From: Eudromia elegans
Taxonomy: Eukaryota > Chordata > Aves > Tinamiformes > Tinamidae
DNA length: 64,000 nucleotides
Reading direction: 5' to 3'
NCBI GenBank assembly: GCA_003342815.1
Contig: PTEX01000295.1
Location: 541,890-605,889 of the forward strand
Below the pieces are notes generated by a model. That model saw nothing but the letters and a program-made list of their open reading frames with translations, made no database searches and had not been told where the DNA came from. A program made the translations under genes and the position numbers. This document shows positions 38,584 through 50,628 of the stretch, piece by piece (position 1 is the stretch's first letter; every line of letters starts with the position of its first letter).

Positions 38584-39559
38584 GATTATCTTTTTATGAG
38601 GGAAGATCAAGAGTGGCAAATTTTCTGGTCTCAGCATCCATATGACATATTCAGCTCATGGGATCCTGAGACCTTTTCAACCACTGCAGGCCACCAGGTG
38701 ACCTGGCCAAATCCACAGCCTTGATGGCACATCAAGGGAATGCGGAGAAGTGCACCATGAAACAAAGTGGATAGTATATCAGGTCTTGATGGCATTAAAG
38801 GCATTTGGTTGGTCTCAAAAGTTAATTCCTAGTCCCTTTTCTAAGAACTTCACACAGCAGCAGTTTAGACCTCTTTTATTGCATGGGAAATACTTGTTTC
38901 AAGGAGGGCTTTGCTTGCAACACCTTGAGATCATCAGCTGTCCCTTAGTGAGAACTGTACTGCTGCAGAGTGTTGATGTGGCTCCTGCTGTGTCAGGTAG
39001 GGCACTTGATTCTTCGTTACCTTTTAAAATCCCATTTACTACTTGGTGCCATGGTTCCTAAGGCTTACAAAGCGGCCTGCAGTGCGCTCCCTGCTAAACA
39101 TCCCTGGCTAAAACAGTGCTCCATTTCATGGAGCTGCCGCATGGGTTCCTGCTCTGCCCTCCAAGGGGCTTGATGAGTCTCCTCTCCTGCATCTCCAACG
39201 TGAACATGCAGATTGCTGCTTACGTTGGATTCCAGGGGTTGTATGGCATTATCCACTCTGGCAGAAGGGAAGGGTCTTCTGGTGCACTGGGATCTTCTTG
39301 AATCCCACTGAAAACAGTGCCTGTATTAACATGGATCCCGCAGTACGTGCAAGGCCAAGGCTCGCATTTCCCTTGATGTGGGATAGTGTAAAGATGTATC
39401 TAGAGATGGGGCATTGAGAGAGGCATAGCTGATGTGGGACAAAAGGGGAAGGCTGCCGTGCCTTGCACTTCCGCACTTTGTCACAACACACAGCACTTAT
39501 GAATGAATACGTGAAGAGCTGAGGCCTCCCGAGAGCAACAGTGTCAAGGACATGATGGT

Positions 39560-39790
39560 GAGAAGGGACCTTGTTGAGCTCTCGTCCAACCTCCTGCTTG
39601 GAAAGGCCCTACACTGTCATGGCAGCTTTGTCAGGGTGGATTTTGAGTCCCTCAAGGGATGATGATCTCCACTTCTGGGGACCGTTTCCGGAGCTGTGCC
39701 ACCTTCTTGAGGAAGAAGCTTGCAATCGTGTCCAGCCTGAAGCTCCCGTTCCCGTACATTTGGTGGTTGTCCCTCGCCATAGAAGTTGAG
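39560..39790 (-). mobile_element. degenerate old CR1 LINE fragment
   Basis: In order, the + strand shows decayed CR1 reverse-complement landmarks: AGAAGGGACCTTG, CGTCCAACCTCCTGCTTGG, GATGATCTCCACTTCTGGGG, CACCTTCTTGAGGAAGAAGC, GTGTCCAGCCTGAAGCTCCC and GGTGGTTGTCCCTCGCC. Their order and spacing match CR1, while the sequence is much more diverged than the copies at 50.7 and 57.6 kb. It is an older insertion, also antisense to PRKG1. The boundaries are approximate. Confidence 0.78.
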
Positions 39791-41104
39791 CAGCAGTGTT
39801 TCCATAGCTGCCCTTGTGGTAGATCTAGAACTATCCCCTTTTGCACCCATTGCTCATCCTGCTCTTGTAGCAGGAGCATTGACTGAAGGAGCTGCAGCCA
39901 CCTGCAGTTGTTCAGGTTCGCATCAATGTGTTCAGTGCCACAGGGGCTGTCTTGGCAGCTGCATATACCCCTTCCCCCCCCAGATAAACGTACTCTTTAG
40001 GTTGTTTTTAATCTCAATCTGAATTTAGCAATGCAGTTGCATGAACAGCTTTGCTGGCACGCCCGAGGGGTGGTGTGGGAGCGGGAAGCATGGGAGTATG
40101 TGGTAGGAGCAGCACTGGATAGCAGTGAGACGAAGATATGCCTGAAGTGCACAGATTCTCCTTCATTTTGCATGGTGACATTGAGGCAAAACTTAACGGG
40201 CTTCAAAATGCCCTTTGCTGCAGGCTCTTAGACCCGTGTGCTCTGCCATGTCTGGAACGTGGAGGTCTTTGGCCTCCAGCGACGGAATGCGTGGGACTGG
40301 GATATTCCATTCTGAAGCCAGTGGTGATCATTTTGATGCAGTAGCTGATGGAAGTGTTATTGAATAAAGATCTTGTGCAGCTGTTTTGACGTGACGCTGG
40401 GTCTCATTAGTGGGTTTTTGGGGGTTTTTTGATGCAAGACAGTTATAATTGGATCATATAATTTAGTTACTGGCAAATTTAGGATTTTCGTTAGCTGCCA
40501 TTAACGGCTTCTGGAGACCACGGATACTGAAGCATGGGCAAATTTTGCTCGTGATTATACCTAATCCAGTTAGGTGGTAATTAGGTAGTTACGCTTGTCC
40601 TATAGTGTTTGTGCTTCCATATATTCATTGCAACAAAAAGTATATGACTCATCACATGGCCATTTTTAGTGACATGTTTTGAATATGGATATTTGCTTTG
40701 CTATGGCTCTGAATTGCACCCTCAGGCCAAGTGAGCTGGGATAGATGAGATTCCTCCCTATGTTTACATGCCTTAAATAGTTAACGGGTTATCGAACCGA
40801 TGCTGTTAAATCTCTCCACTCTTCCACTCTTGGTGCCTTGAAGGAAAGGGGTGAACCTGAGATGGAGCTTGAGGAGGTTTATCTGCAAAGAGCTTCTTCA
40901 GACTGCACTTTTTTAAAGCTGTTTTGACTGATGTTAAAAGCTGTTGGTTGCATGTGTGCTAAGTTTGCAATGCAAGCACGAGAGGTGTGCACGGAGAGGG
41001 AATAAGGTGCTTTCATATAACTGCTGTGACTCAGGACGTTGGCACACCAAGCTCACCACGGGCTTCTGCTCACCCTGGCGGGCTTTTGTGCCCAAGAGAT
41101 GCAT

Positions 41105-41160
41105 GGATTAGTTGGTGGCCTCTTGTTCTGCTTCGCACATCTTCTGTGATTCTGTGATCT
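41105..41160 (+). mobile_element. possible ancient CR1 3' tail (sense strand)
   Basis: TTCTGTGATTCTGTGATC at about 41144 matches the tandem 8-base terminal repeat of CR1 (ATTCTGTG). The preceding GGATTAGTTGGTGGCCTCTT is loosely like the GGACTAGATGACCTCTTGAG that precedes that tail. Only the tail repeat is convincing. Confidence 0.4.
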
Positions 41161-43079
41161 CTTGGACGTGTGGCTGTCTCCTCGCCATTGACTGTGGAAT
41201 CGCATCGTGTCGGTGAGACGTGGTCAGGGTGATGGGGAGGCAGTGGTTGCTTTCCAAGCCTAGACCTGCATGAATCCTCAATCAACCTGGCCAAGGTATC
41301 TTGAGGTTTGGGCTGCCTGCAGAAGTTGACCCAGGTTGCACAGCTTGGAGGTCCACGCACATTTTATCATGTGTGTTTTAAATATTATACAGTTTTGTAT
41401 TTTTTGTAGAAATTTATATACATACTTCTACCTAAACACATGAATAATGTTGCACTGTATCTTCTTGCCAATGCAGATCTAGGTAGGAATCTTTCCTTTT
41501 CTAATAGCAGCTACTTCTCCCGACTCTGAAGGTACTGTGCTCGTGTGATGGATGTTGTGGTGGTCTCATCATTGTCTGGCCACAGTGTCAATAGTGTTAT
41601 CCAATATGGAAATGTTTATCTTTGATTAAACTTGGATTTTCCCTACCTTCATTTATTATGCAAGTTCATAATGAGCCCTCCATAATGAATTATTTTGATT
41701 TCTTTTTGGTTAAAGGTTAGTAGGTGCTAAGTACCTGCTAATAGAGGTGGTTGCGTGAAGAATCCCTTAACGTGGAAGATCCCTTAATGGAAAGGATAGT
41801 TGCTTGCCCGGGTAAGTGCGTTTATGGGCGGTCAAGTTTCTCCTTCACAGGGCAAATTTGTGTGCTTAGTTGGTGGCCACTTGGATTTTTGCTGCCATCA
41901 AAATTATCAGGATGGTTCATTTCATTTGAGGATGACGAGCTAGGTATTTTTAGCAGCTGTTGAAATAGTGGCTGGGTGGAGAATAGGCTGCTGACAGTGA
42001 CGCGCAATGGAGCATGATCCCAGCCCAACTTCCAAACCCCAGAGCGGCCTTGACGTTTTCATGTTGCTAATGGATATGCTGGAAAATGAGAGCAGGGCGA
42101 TACGGCTGGCATGGGAGCTGATGATGCTCTTGTAGAAGAGACTTTATAGCTGGAGAGACCTTTCATTTATTTATATGCTTTTTAGATGGCTTCACCCAGT
42201 TTTTTCACTTGCCGGTGTGCCAGATGACCAGGGCTTGGATTTTTTTCGTGTTGGCTGGGGTGGCTGGTGATTGGGAGACCAAAGTTGTAGCTGATACAAT
42301 GGAAGACAGCAAATTGAGAAGTATTGTCATCTGATGTGACTGCTGCAGCAGGAAATTGTTCTGTGCATGTTGAATCTTGGCTCTGTGTGTTTCTGGAGGT
42401 AACATGACTTGAGGAGGGGTTAGATCCTTCAGCAGAAGTATCTTCAAGGGCAAGAAGGCTGCTTTGACCAGGTCTTTTTGAAGATTTCTAAACTGCAAGA
42501 GCTGCTTAGGGTGGGATCTTGATCTTAACTCTCCACCTTATTTTTACTTATCTTCCTGTTAGAGGTATATACTTGCAAGAGAAGGGACCACAGCAATGGA
42601 AATTCAAGGTGACCATGAAATGTGTTGAGCTCCAATGAGTCGTGTGCAAACGGTACCCACATATGATGGTTGCTTTCCAAGAGACCAGGACTACAGGGAA
42701 AAAGGGGTAGGGGAGACGCTGCCTAAGAGGTGGGCTGAATTAAATGCTGCCTTAATATGCATTGGGGAGCTGCAAGTGGATGTCTTGGATGGCGCTTTGC
42801 CCCAAATTAGCACGGATAACCCCTAAAAAAAGCTGCAGACTCACGTTCTTGGGTGGAAAAACCCTTGTATTCCAAGTAGACTTTGTAGCTCTTCAATCCC
42901 TGGACACCCTTGGATTCCTCTTCATCTAACAGGTCGAGTTGGATCTGAGTCTTCAGCTTCATCACTCAAAGGGTTTTCTTTGTTATTTTCAGTGTTTTCA
43001 GCTTGTCTAGGTGTGTCTGAATGCATCTCAGGACTTCCATGGTCTCCCGGTGAAGCCAGGTGTAGCCGGAGAGTGGTGC

Positions 43080-43270
43080 AACTCGTATGCTATTAGCACT
43101 TTATTAAATGTCTCTGTTCGATTAATTTTAATAATTGCACTGAGCATATTCTCTTACAGCGCAGGCAAATTAAAAAACTACTCAGCCAAAGGAGCTGTCT
43201 TTAAATAATGTAAATAAACGCTCTTCAACAAAACTAGGTGTTTGCATTTTAAATAGGATTTTCTCATTCC
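43080..43270. other. candidate conserved non-coding element
   Basis: AT-rich unique sequence with ATTAATTTTAATAATTGCAC, CAAATTAAAAAACTACTC and AAATAATGTAAATAAACGC, the last including a forkhead-like GTAAATA core. There are no repeats or coding frame. Composition is suggestive only. Confidence 0.3.
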
Positions 43271-44391
43271 GATTCGCATTCTGCACGTGGGATTTTGGCA
43301 GATAAATTCAGCCTCTCCAGGAGCTGGTAGCCTCCCTGGTGAGGCTTCAGATAAACTCTAAATACGAAAAACGAGTTATCAGGTAAAAGCATGTTGGAGT
43401 TTCAGCTAATGGGAGGAGGAGGCTGGGTGAATTCCTTGCTCATCTGCAGGGGAGCCTGTGATGGTGGTGTGGGAGAAGAAAGCAAGTTTTGTTTTATATT
43501 GTGAAGGTGATGGATGTCATGGGGAGCGCCCATTATGGGTGAGTTTCCAAAAAAGCTCCGAACTGCCTTTTTTTCTGCTTTTGCTGCCTTCAGAATGTAT
43601 ATGCCTGACCTGGGATGGTCTTTACGTGCAGGACGTTTGTGTGCAATGTCCTGGGGAAGCAAAGTGACTTCTCACTGTCTTCGGTTAACGAATCTCTTTC
43701 AAAACGTACGCGTGTGAAGGGAGCTGAAGGGTCTTTTTCCTAGAAACTGCAGGATGGGCATTTCCCAGCTCTTCCAAATTACACTTTTTAAGATTACTGT
43801 ATGTTATTTATTTATTTTCAATTATTCTGTATCACATAGGAAGGTAACGGTGGAGATTAGTGTTTTGTTTTCTTATTTCCAATGCAGTAGATGAGTATTT
43901 CTTAGCTGTAGAAAAGCAGATATCATATCCTAACTAATTAAAAAATATCATATGTATGTTTTTGAAGGCAGTACTGAGCAGTATGGTTAACGTGCAAGCA
44001 CTTGTTATCTCCCCCTTGAGGTATCTAAGTGCTGTACTCAACCAAAATTAAACAATATTTGTTAATTAAACATTTTGTTATGTTGTATGGGTATATGTCT
44101 GTGAATATGTACAGCTATACTGATAAATATATGGTAACCACACGGCACATACAAATATGTCAACAAACAAATGCAATAGGAAAGAAGCACAGTAGTGAAT
44201 ACCTGCTTTTATTATCCCATAAGTGCAGCTTTGCATTAAAAAGCAAATTCTTGGAAAGCAAAGATACATAATGCACAGAGCAACCCTGTCCACTGTTGAC
44301 TCGCTACCTTGGTCATTCGCTACCTAGCAGTTGCAGCTGAAGGATGACATTAGGAAATCAAGCTCTACTTTGCAGCGTAAAACAGATGGTG

Positions 44392-44420
44392 ATTATATAT
44401 ATTTATATATATATATTTTT
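44392..44420. repeat. (TA)n simple repeat
   Basis: ATTATATATATTTATATATA followed by TATATTTTT. A short imperfect dinucleotide repeat. Confidence 0.88.
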
Positions 44421-44964
44421 ATTTGCAATCGTGTCTTTTCTCCAAGAGAAGCTGTGTTTGTGGAGCAATCCACTTGTGTTGGCCAACTTGTGCATTCTGT
44501 GTAATTGCCACCTGTCTGTGTGACTCCTAGACCAGTAATAACGTTTTAAGGAAGGCCAGAGAATGAAATGCTCTTCCTGGTAAGGTGCTGACCTCCTCGT
44601 GGTTTGTTAGCAGCACCCCACCTCCCAGGACGTTAAAAACCTCCCTGGAGGGTGTTCTTGATGTGCGTGGGGAGGAGGCACCTGAAGAAGTTGTTTAGCA
44701 GAGGATGTTGGGATCCATATGAGGAGCTGCTGCAGCCACGTGCAGATTCTTCGTCCTTGTAGAAGTGCCCTGCCTTGGGCTGGCTGGTTTGGAGCTGAAA
44801 GTTCAAGCTATCCTGGAGAGGAAGCTCCCGATTTACGTATCATGGCTCAGCAAAGCGGGACTTGAGGTATTTTCTTCATTTGATTCACCTTATAAGAGGG
44901 TTGGATTCTTTACTTGCTCTTCTGGAAAGGTTCAGGAGAACTTAATCCTTTGGAAGAGTGCTTC

Positions 44965-45090
44965 ATGTGATTCCACAGTGCTCTACCACAACCTGCGTTG
45001 AGGAGATGTGGGGCTGCACTGGAAACCGTGTGAGGACGGGGATCCAACGGAGCATCTCTGAGATCCCCTTCCACCTGCAAGCTATGAGTC
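44965..45090 (+). mobile_element. possible ancient CR1 3' end (sense strand)
   Basis: The segment AGCATCTCTGAGATCCCCTT followed by CCACCTGCAAGCTATGAGT (about 45050-45088) resembles the sense-strand CR1 3' end, where GATCTCTGAGGTCCCTTCCA precedes the short tail repeats. The sequence upstream (GTGCTCTACCACAACCTGCG, GGAGATGTGGGGCTGCACTG) aligns loosely with the expected preceding part. The similarity is low and judged by eye. Confidence 0.4.
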
Positions 45091-46120
45091 CCATCCTGAC
45101 TGGAAAACATCAACAACTTTTCCATTTTATTAGACAGTGTGTGAATAGGGTAAAGGCAGGATATTTCCTTTTACATTATTCCCTGGTTTTTTTTGAATAT
45201 TAAATGCATTGAGACACGTCTCCAAACTTTTCAGGTGACCGAAGGAAATTAATTGTCCGCCACTCTGAGAGGGGAAGAACCCTGAAAGGCAGCACTGGTC
45301 CCTTGTGTTTCACAGTTGTGACCACAAACACAAGCGAAGGCCCGAGTAGTTTTGCCTGGCAGCCTACAGCAGCCTCTGAACACACGAGATGGATGGATGA
45401 CGCGCGTCAGAGGTGTTGGGAGTACCCAAAGGATATCAGGAGCAGGTTTTTCCCCCAGATGTAACTGTTAGTGAGCAGTGGCTGCAGTGACACATACTGT
45501 TATGTACACATCAGCCTTTGCCATTAGTGGCTGCTTGCTGCTGTCAAGGAAGACTCTCCAGCTGCTCTCCATTGGACACCCTACTAGATAACGGTCTATA
45601 CTTAAGGGAATGCAGTGCTGACCATGTTGATATTAGGTTATAATGTTTTTTGTAAGGCTCAAAATTATTGGGGAGGAAAAAGAAGAAAAAAGAGATATAG
45701 AAGGCTTTACCTATGCTTTTCATTATAAGCTTCTAGTATGAAATACCGGATTGAAGATGTGACCACTTGGAGAGAGGAGATTAGTGAGAAATGATATATC
45801 TGAATTGTGAAGAATTTGTACATTCTGTGTTGCTCCCAGTGTAGGTTTTTACCCTGGACCTCCATCTGATGGCTTTGCAAAGGGGGAAGATGACCTACAG
45901 GGCAGCAACTCAAGGAAAGGAGCAGAAGAAAGAAACTCAACAACCTTCAGCCACGTCTCCAACGTGGAAACATGGCCGAGGATGTGAGAGATGATCGTGA
46001 AGAGCGAGAAAATCACCTGGAACAGATGGTGATGAGGAATGAACAGGTCACCTACTGAGGGAGAATGACCATTTTATTGCTTGGCCACGAAAGCCATGTC
46101 AACTCCCTATTTCTGTGTGT

Positions 46121-46213
46121 CTTTTTTTTTTTCTTTTTTTTCTTTTTTTTTCTTTTTTTTCATTTTTTTCTTTTTTTTTCTTTTTTTCTTTTTTCTTTTT
46201 TTCTTTTTTTTTT
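46121..46213 (+). repeat. 93-bp T-rich polypyrimidine tract
   Basis: The tract consists of runs of 6-10 T separated by single C, with one A at 46162 as the only purine. It is an unstable low-complexity tract of the kind prone to triplex (H-DNA) formation. The transcript of PRKG1 would carry it as a U-rich stretch. It also generates a spurious Phe-rich reading frame. Confidence 0.95.
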
Positions 46214-46269
46214 AAATGAAAAGCCTCTTCCTGTGAGTGTCACTTCTCATTTTCGAGGGGTGCTTCCTT

Positions 46270-46400
46270 CTGTGCCTGCATTAGCAAATTAATTAGAGAG
46301 GAGAACCATGAGCCCCAGTGAGGCAGCTTGTCGTAATTAGGCTGAGGCACTTAAAACATGCCAGCCCCCCCAAATTAATTGCAAAGCTGTTCGGTACACG
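46270..46400. other. candidate conserved non-coding element
   Basis: The stretch contains AGCAAATTAATTAGAGAGG, CGTAATTAGGC and CAAATTAATTGC within about 110 bases, giving three TAATTA-type or TTAATT cores. It lies between the pyrimidine tract and the poly-G run. Confidence 0.3.
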
Positions 46401-46454
46401 AGTAGCTGGAGTGAATGGTTAACCTAATAATGCCCTTTTCTACATATTTTCATT

Positions 46455-46466
46455 GGGGGGGGGGGG
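46455..46466 (+). repeat. poly-G run (12 G)
   Basis: Twelve consecutive G between CATT and AAAG. Such runs are rare, polymorphic, and often mis-sized in assemblies. Confidence 0.9.
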
Positions 46467-49400
46467 AAAGAATATTTTTAATTGGATAATGAGGTGCCAG
46501 TACAAACTGTAAGTTGTATGTTACCTGTGTTAGTGGAGAAGAAAGAGGACTTGTGGAGGCATGAGTAATACTACTTGCATAATGAGTCTTTTTCTGATGA
46601 ATTGATTTGTTTCCCAATCACCATTGAATTTTTGGAGCCTTTCCCACGTGCTGACCTTGATATAGTTATTGCTCGGGTTATCTAGGTTTTCTGAGCACTG
46701 TAGATGGGGCTCAAACTCTTTGGTAAGACCCTTCTAACAGTGGAGGAAAATTGAAACATTGAGTGTTGGAAAGGTTGGCCCTGAAAACCAAGCATGGAAG
46801 AAGGTGGGAAGAATTTCATCTCTTTCTAGAGCCATGTAGTCTCATAAGCTGAGGATAACTTGTGGGAGAGACAGTTCCATGTTAGTTTTTTAAGCATGTG
46901 ACGTTCAAATGGCTTTGGAACTTTTAATGAGGTTGTCGGGGGATTTGGTTTTCCAAGAAAACAGAAGCTGCTTTTCCAGTGAGAGGAATTCCTCCTCGTC
47001 GAGAAGGGATGGTATCTTTGCAACAGTAACTGTACTCTACTGCCTAATGCCACTATTTTCCTCCTATTTTTGCTAAAAAGCATAGATTTGACAAAGGTCT
47101 TTCTCCTAGCGTCCGCCTTTCCGCTCTTCCATGTCCTCCTCCCAACTTGGTCCCGCTCCAGTCGCTGCTGTTTCTCCTGCATGGATCTTTTCATCCACCT
47201 GCCCCAGCCTCCTCACCCCTTCCAGCTTCTTGTTACTCTAATTGTGCTCTTCTGAAGTTAATTAGAACTGAGTGAGCTTAAGTGGATAATTATTTCCTGG
47301 ATCAAGGTGCCTATGGCTTAAATCCATGTGAGGCCTTAGGAAAGAGTAATTGAAGAGGGATAGTGACTTTTGAGTGCCTTGCCAAATGCCTCCCTCTGAT
47401 TATTTTCTTCTTTTTCTTATTTTTTATTAAAGCGATAGCTGCATTTTTTTTTAGGTCGTCAGAGCAGGTTGGAAAGCTTTAGAAGCTCTCATAGGCGTTA
47501 TACTAAGGGTTGAATGGTTACATGGCTAAAATAAATCACAATGTTTTCTGCCTTCAGTAGATATTTGCTCTACTTGGTGTCTTTAGGCTCTCAGGCTAGT
47601 GCTGGGATATAATAAGCATGCTCAGCTGTCCCTCTTCAAGTGCTTGGGCTTGGAGAGCTCGTGAAAACATGTTATAATTGAAGTGTTTGCATCACTTAAA
47701 CATTTTGTAGGATGGACTTAGTAAGGGCTCTGCATGATGAGCCTGAAAACTGTGGTTATCTTCTTAAATAATTATCATTCTCTGAAGGATCCATCTTGGC
47801 CCCCTCTCAGAGGCATCCTGCAGCTGCCTCCTGTGCTTCTGCATTGCTGGTTTTGGGAGTTTCCCGAGTTGTGTTCAGCTCTTGTGAACCTTCAATGCTT
47901 TGGATTGCCTGGCAAAATTTTATGCACGGTTATATGTATGGCAAGAGGAAAATCAATGTTTTTGACTCAAGCGTTTTGTAGGCCACTTGGATGTGAGGTC
48001 TAGATACGTCAGAATAAAGGTTTGCTCTATGATTGCTTACTTTTCCCCAGGAGGACCCAAAATTTCTGCGAGAAAGGGACAAATAAACCTCCCTAGCCAT
48101 CCTGGCAGGGCAAGATACTTAAATATTTGCTACTTAAGTACTTTGTAGTTCAGTTTTCCAGCTTTTTGTGTCTTAACAGTTGTAATTCAAACATCAAATT
48201 CTTGCACACGGCTGCATTTGTGATGCAGGATGGCTGCTTTGGTGCTTAAGTTTTTTTCTGCTCTTTCCAGCTCTCTTGCTGCTCTTACTGCTCTTGATCC
48301 TCAGTAGCACATAAGGCACATGAGCAGGAACTTTATTTTTGTGTTAATTCTCTGGGCTCTGATATGTGTGGCGGTGTAACTCCTATGAATTTTGTTACAA
48401 ATGTGTATATATAAAATACATAAATAGAGAGCGAGCTTTTTCCCATGTATCCTGTGATATCAACGGAGATGTATTTAAGAAGTAATCCTAGGTGTAGACT
48501 GCTTCCAACCCATACCTGGTCCCAGGAGAAATCCTGGTGGCATTGTTTTGTGGTATGTTGGGAAGAGTTGGTAAGGTAAGTTGACCATCAGGAACATCTC
48601 CTTAAAGATATTTTAGGAAGTGCTGGCTGAATCTTGCAGTTCGGTGTGAACATCTCGACTATTAGTTGACCCCTTTCCGTGGTAGCTTGTTTTTCCTGTG
48701 CTAAGGACACTCATTTTAGGTGCGGGGAACGCACAGGATGAGTTTGAGTGACACTGCAGCCCTATTCTCGCTCATCCCTATGTGAGTTGGTGTTTCATGG
48801 GACAAATTTTAAATAGTTATAGTTTCCTTATGGAGGAAAAAAAAGTGTCTTCTCTCTAAGCTCTCCAAACAAGTTGAGTGCTGAGTGACAAAGTGTTGAT
48901 CACTGTCTTGAAGACCGTGACCCTTGTGGGGAGATCTTCCTCAAGGAAGGCCAATGTGGGGAGTAGCTCCAGAGGGACCTGTGCTTGGGTGATCAGGTAG
49001 AAGAGGCAGTAACAGTCACAGGATGTAGTGGGAAATAACAGAGATTTCACATGTGGTAGAATTGGGGCAAATAGAGAAAAATGGTTTAAAGACTATTTGA
49101 AAATGGATAAATTGAGCCATTCCCTATTGAGGCTTTCTTAAGAAAGGGCAGAATGTCTAAAGCACCTAGAAATTGTCCAGTAAAGTTGTCACCAGATCTA
49201 CTTATTTGCTTAATATTCTTTTGGCCTGTTGAATAAATGAGCCAATCTTTGCAGTCTGAGAGGAAGCCAATTTCTTGGATGTCACCTTCTGAGCTTGGGA
49301 CAGAGGTAGCAAGGGAAGAGAGGATGGGGAAACAGGAGAAAAGGCAAAGGATGATTTGTTTATGGAAGCATGATAAGCATTTTCATTTCCTGGGCCTAAT

Positions 49401-49719
49401 AAAAGTAGTGATAGGGACCCTTTGCCCACTAGAAATTAATGTTGTTTTGATTTTTGCCGTTTGGAGCAGCAGGTTGGCGCCTTATCTGTGTGCAAGGAAA
49501 GTCCATTGCACAAAACAAATTGCTTGCAGTAGAAAGGGCAATATCCTAAAACAACCAACCAACCAAAAATCCATATTAATCTATGTTAATCAGCTTCTGC
49601 TGTAACATCTTTCAGTGCTCTTCATTTTTCAGAAAACTGCTTGTAGAGCACGGGAAAGGTTTTGCTGGTGCTGAAGGGAAGGCCCAGATTTGCATCCCAC
49701 GTTGCAAGAAAGACGTGGG

Positions 49720-49781
49720 CTTTTTTTCTTTTTTTTTTTCTTTCTTTTTTTTTTTTCTTTCTTTTTTTTTTCCTTTTTTTC
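49720..49781 (+). repeat. 62-bp uninterrupted polypyrimidine tract
   Basis: Pure T and C throughout, mainly T runs broken by single C (CTTTCTTT-type units). It is similar in composition to the tract at 46.1 kb. It has no element-like flanks that I can identify. Confidence 0.95.
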
Positions 49782-50166
49782 ATGATTTTAGAGGCTTAGT
49801 GGTCTGGAAAACAGAAGTAAAACGGTGAGCATGAAAATACCTGTTGAGTAAATAAAGTGCTTTTGTTAAAGGGAAGGAATGTTACCCCAACCTTTTCTTG
49901 GTGGACAAACCCAAATAAACAGCTTAAGTCAAAGGAATAAGGATTGAAGTTGGGCATTGGGGTAAACTTTTTAGCCTGAAGGATAATCAGATACTAGAAC
50001 AAACTACCTGGCTTGTCTATTAGTGCCTACCATTGAATGAATAAATATCCACTGGGAATAGCAGGGTCTGGATTTCCATGGGAATGGCTGTCATGTTGCA
50101 GGTTCACGATCTTTGGTGACCCTCTATCCCTGCTCTTACAGGATTTTAGGGCAATATTTTAGTACA

Positions 50167-50204
50167 TTTTCTTTCTTCTTTTTTCTTCTTTCTTTTTTTT
50201 TCCT
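50167..50204 (+). repeat. 38-bp polypyrimidine tract
   Basis: Pure T/C sequence built from TTTC and TTC units, about 0.4 kb after the 49.7-kb tract and 0.4 kb before the CR1 fragment. Confidence 0.9.
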
Positions 50205-50628
50205 GCCTTGGAAATAATTTTCACTTGAGTGTAACTGTGTGTGAGAACAACCACAAATAAATTTAGCAAGTTTTCAGTCACAGACCTAAGTCTTTAAATG
50301 CGTGCCATGTCCTAAGGGCAGAAAGACTCTTTCAAAATCAGAGAGTGACTGCAATTCTTTTGAGGGAAAAAAACCCCAGGTATCTCAAAAGCAGAGTTTC
50401 CAACTCTCTGGATCCTGCTATATCTTCTCAGCTTTGTCTGCATATCTACATGATGGAGGTGCAGGCTGCTTCTCGTCATCTAGCAGTTGTGTTAAGGTTA
50501 ACTCTCAGATATTAAGGAGTCAACAGAATGTCAGTATTGCGGGCACTGAGTTTTGTTACAAGAATGCTAGTGGAACTGCAAAGCCAAGAGCTGCAGAGTT
50601 GGAGGACCTCAACCTCAGAAAATAACTC

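Noticed and set aside
46065-46292. Phe-rich frame
   Set aside because: It is produced entirely by the T-rich pyrimidine tract.
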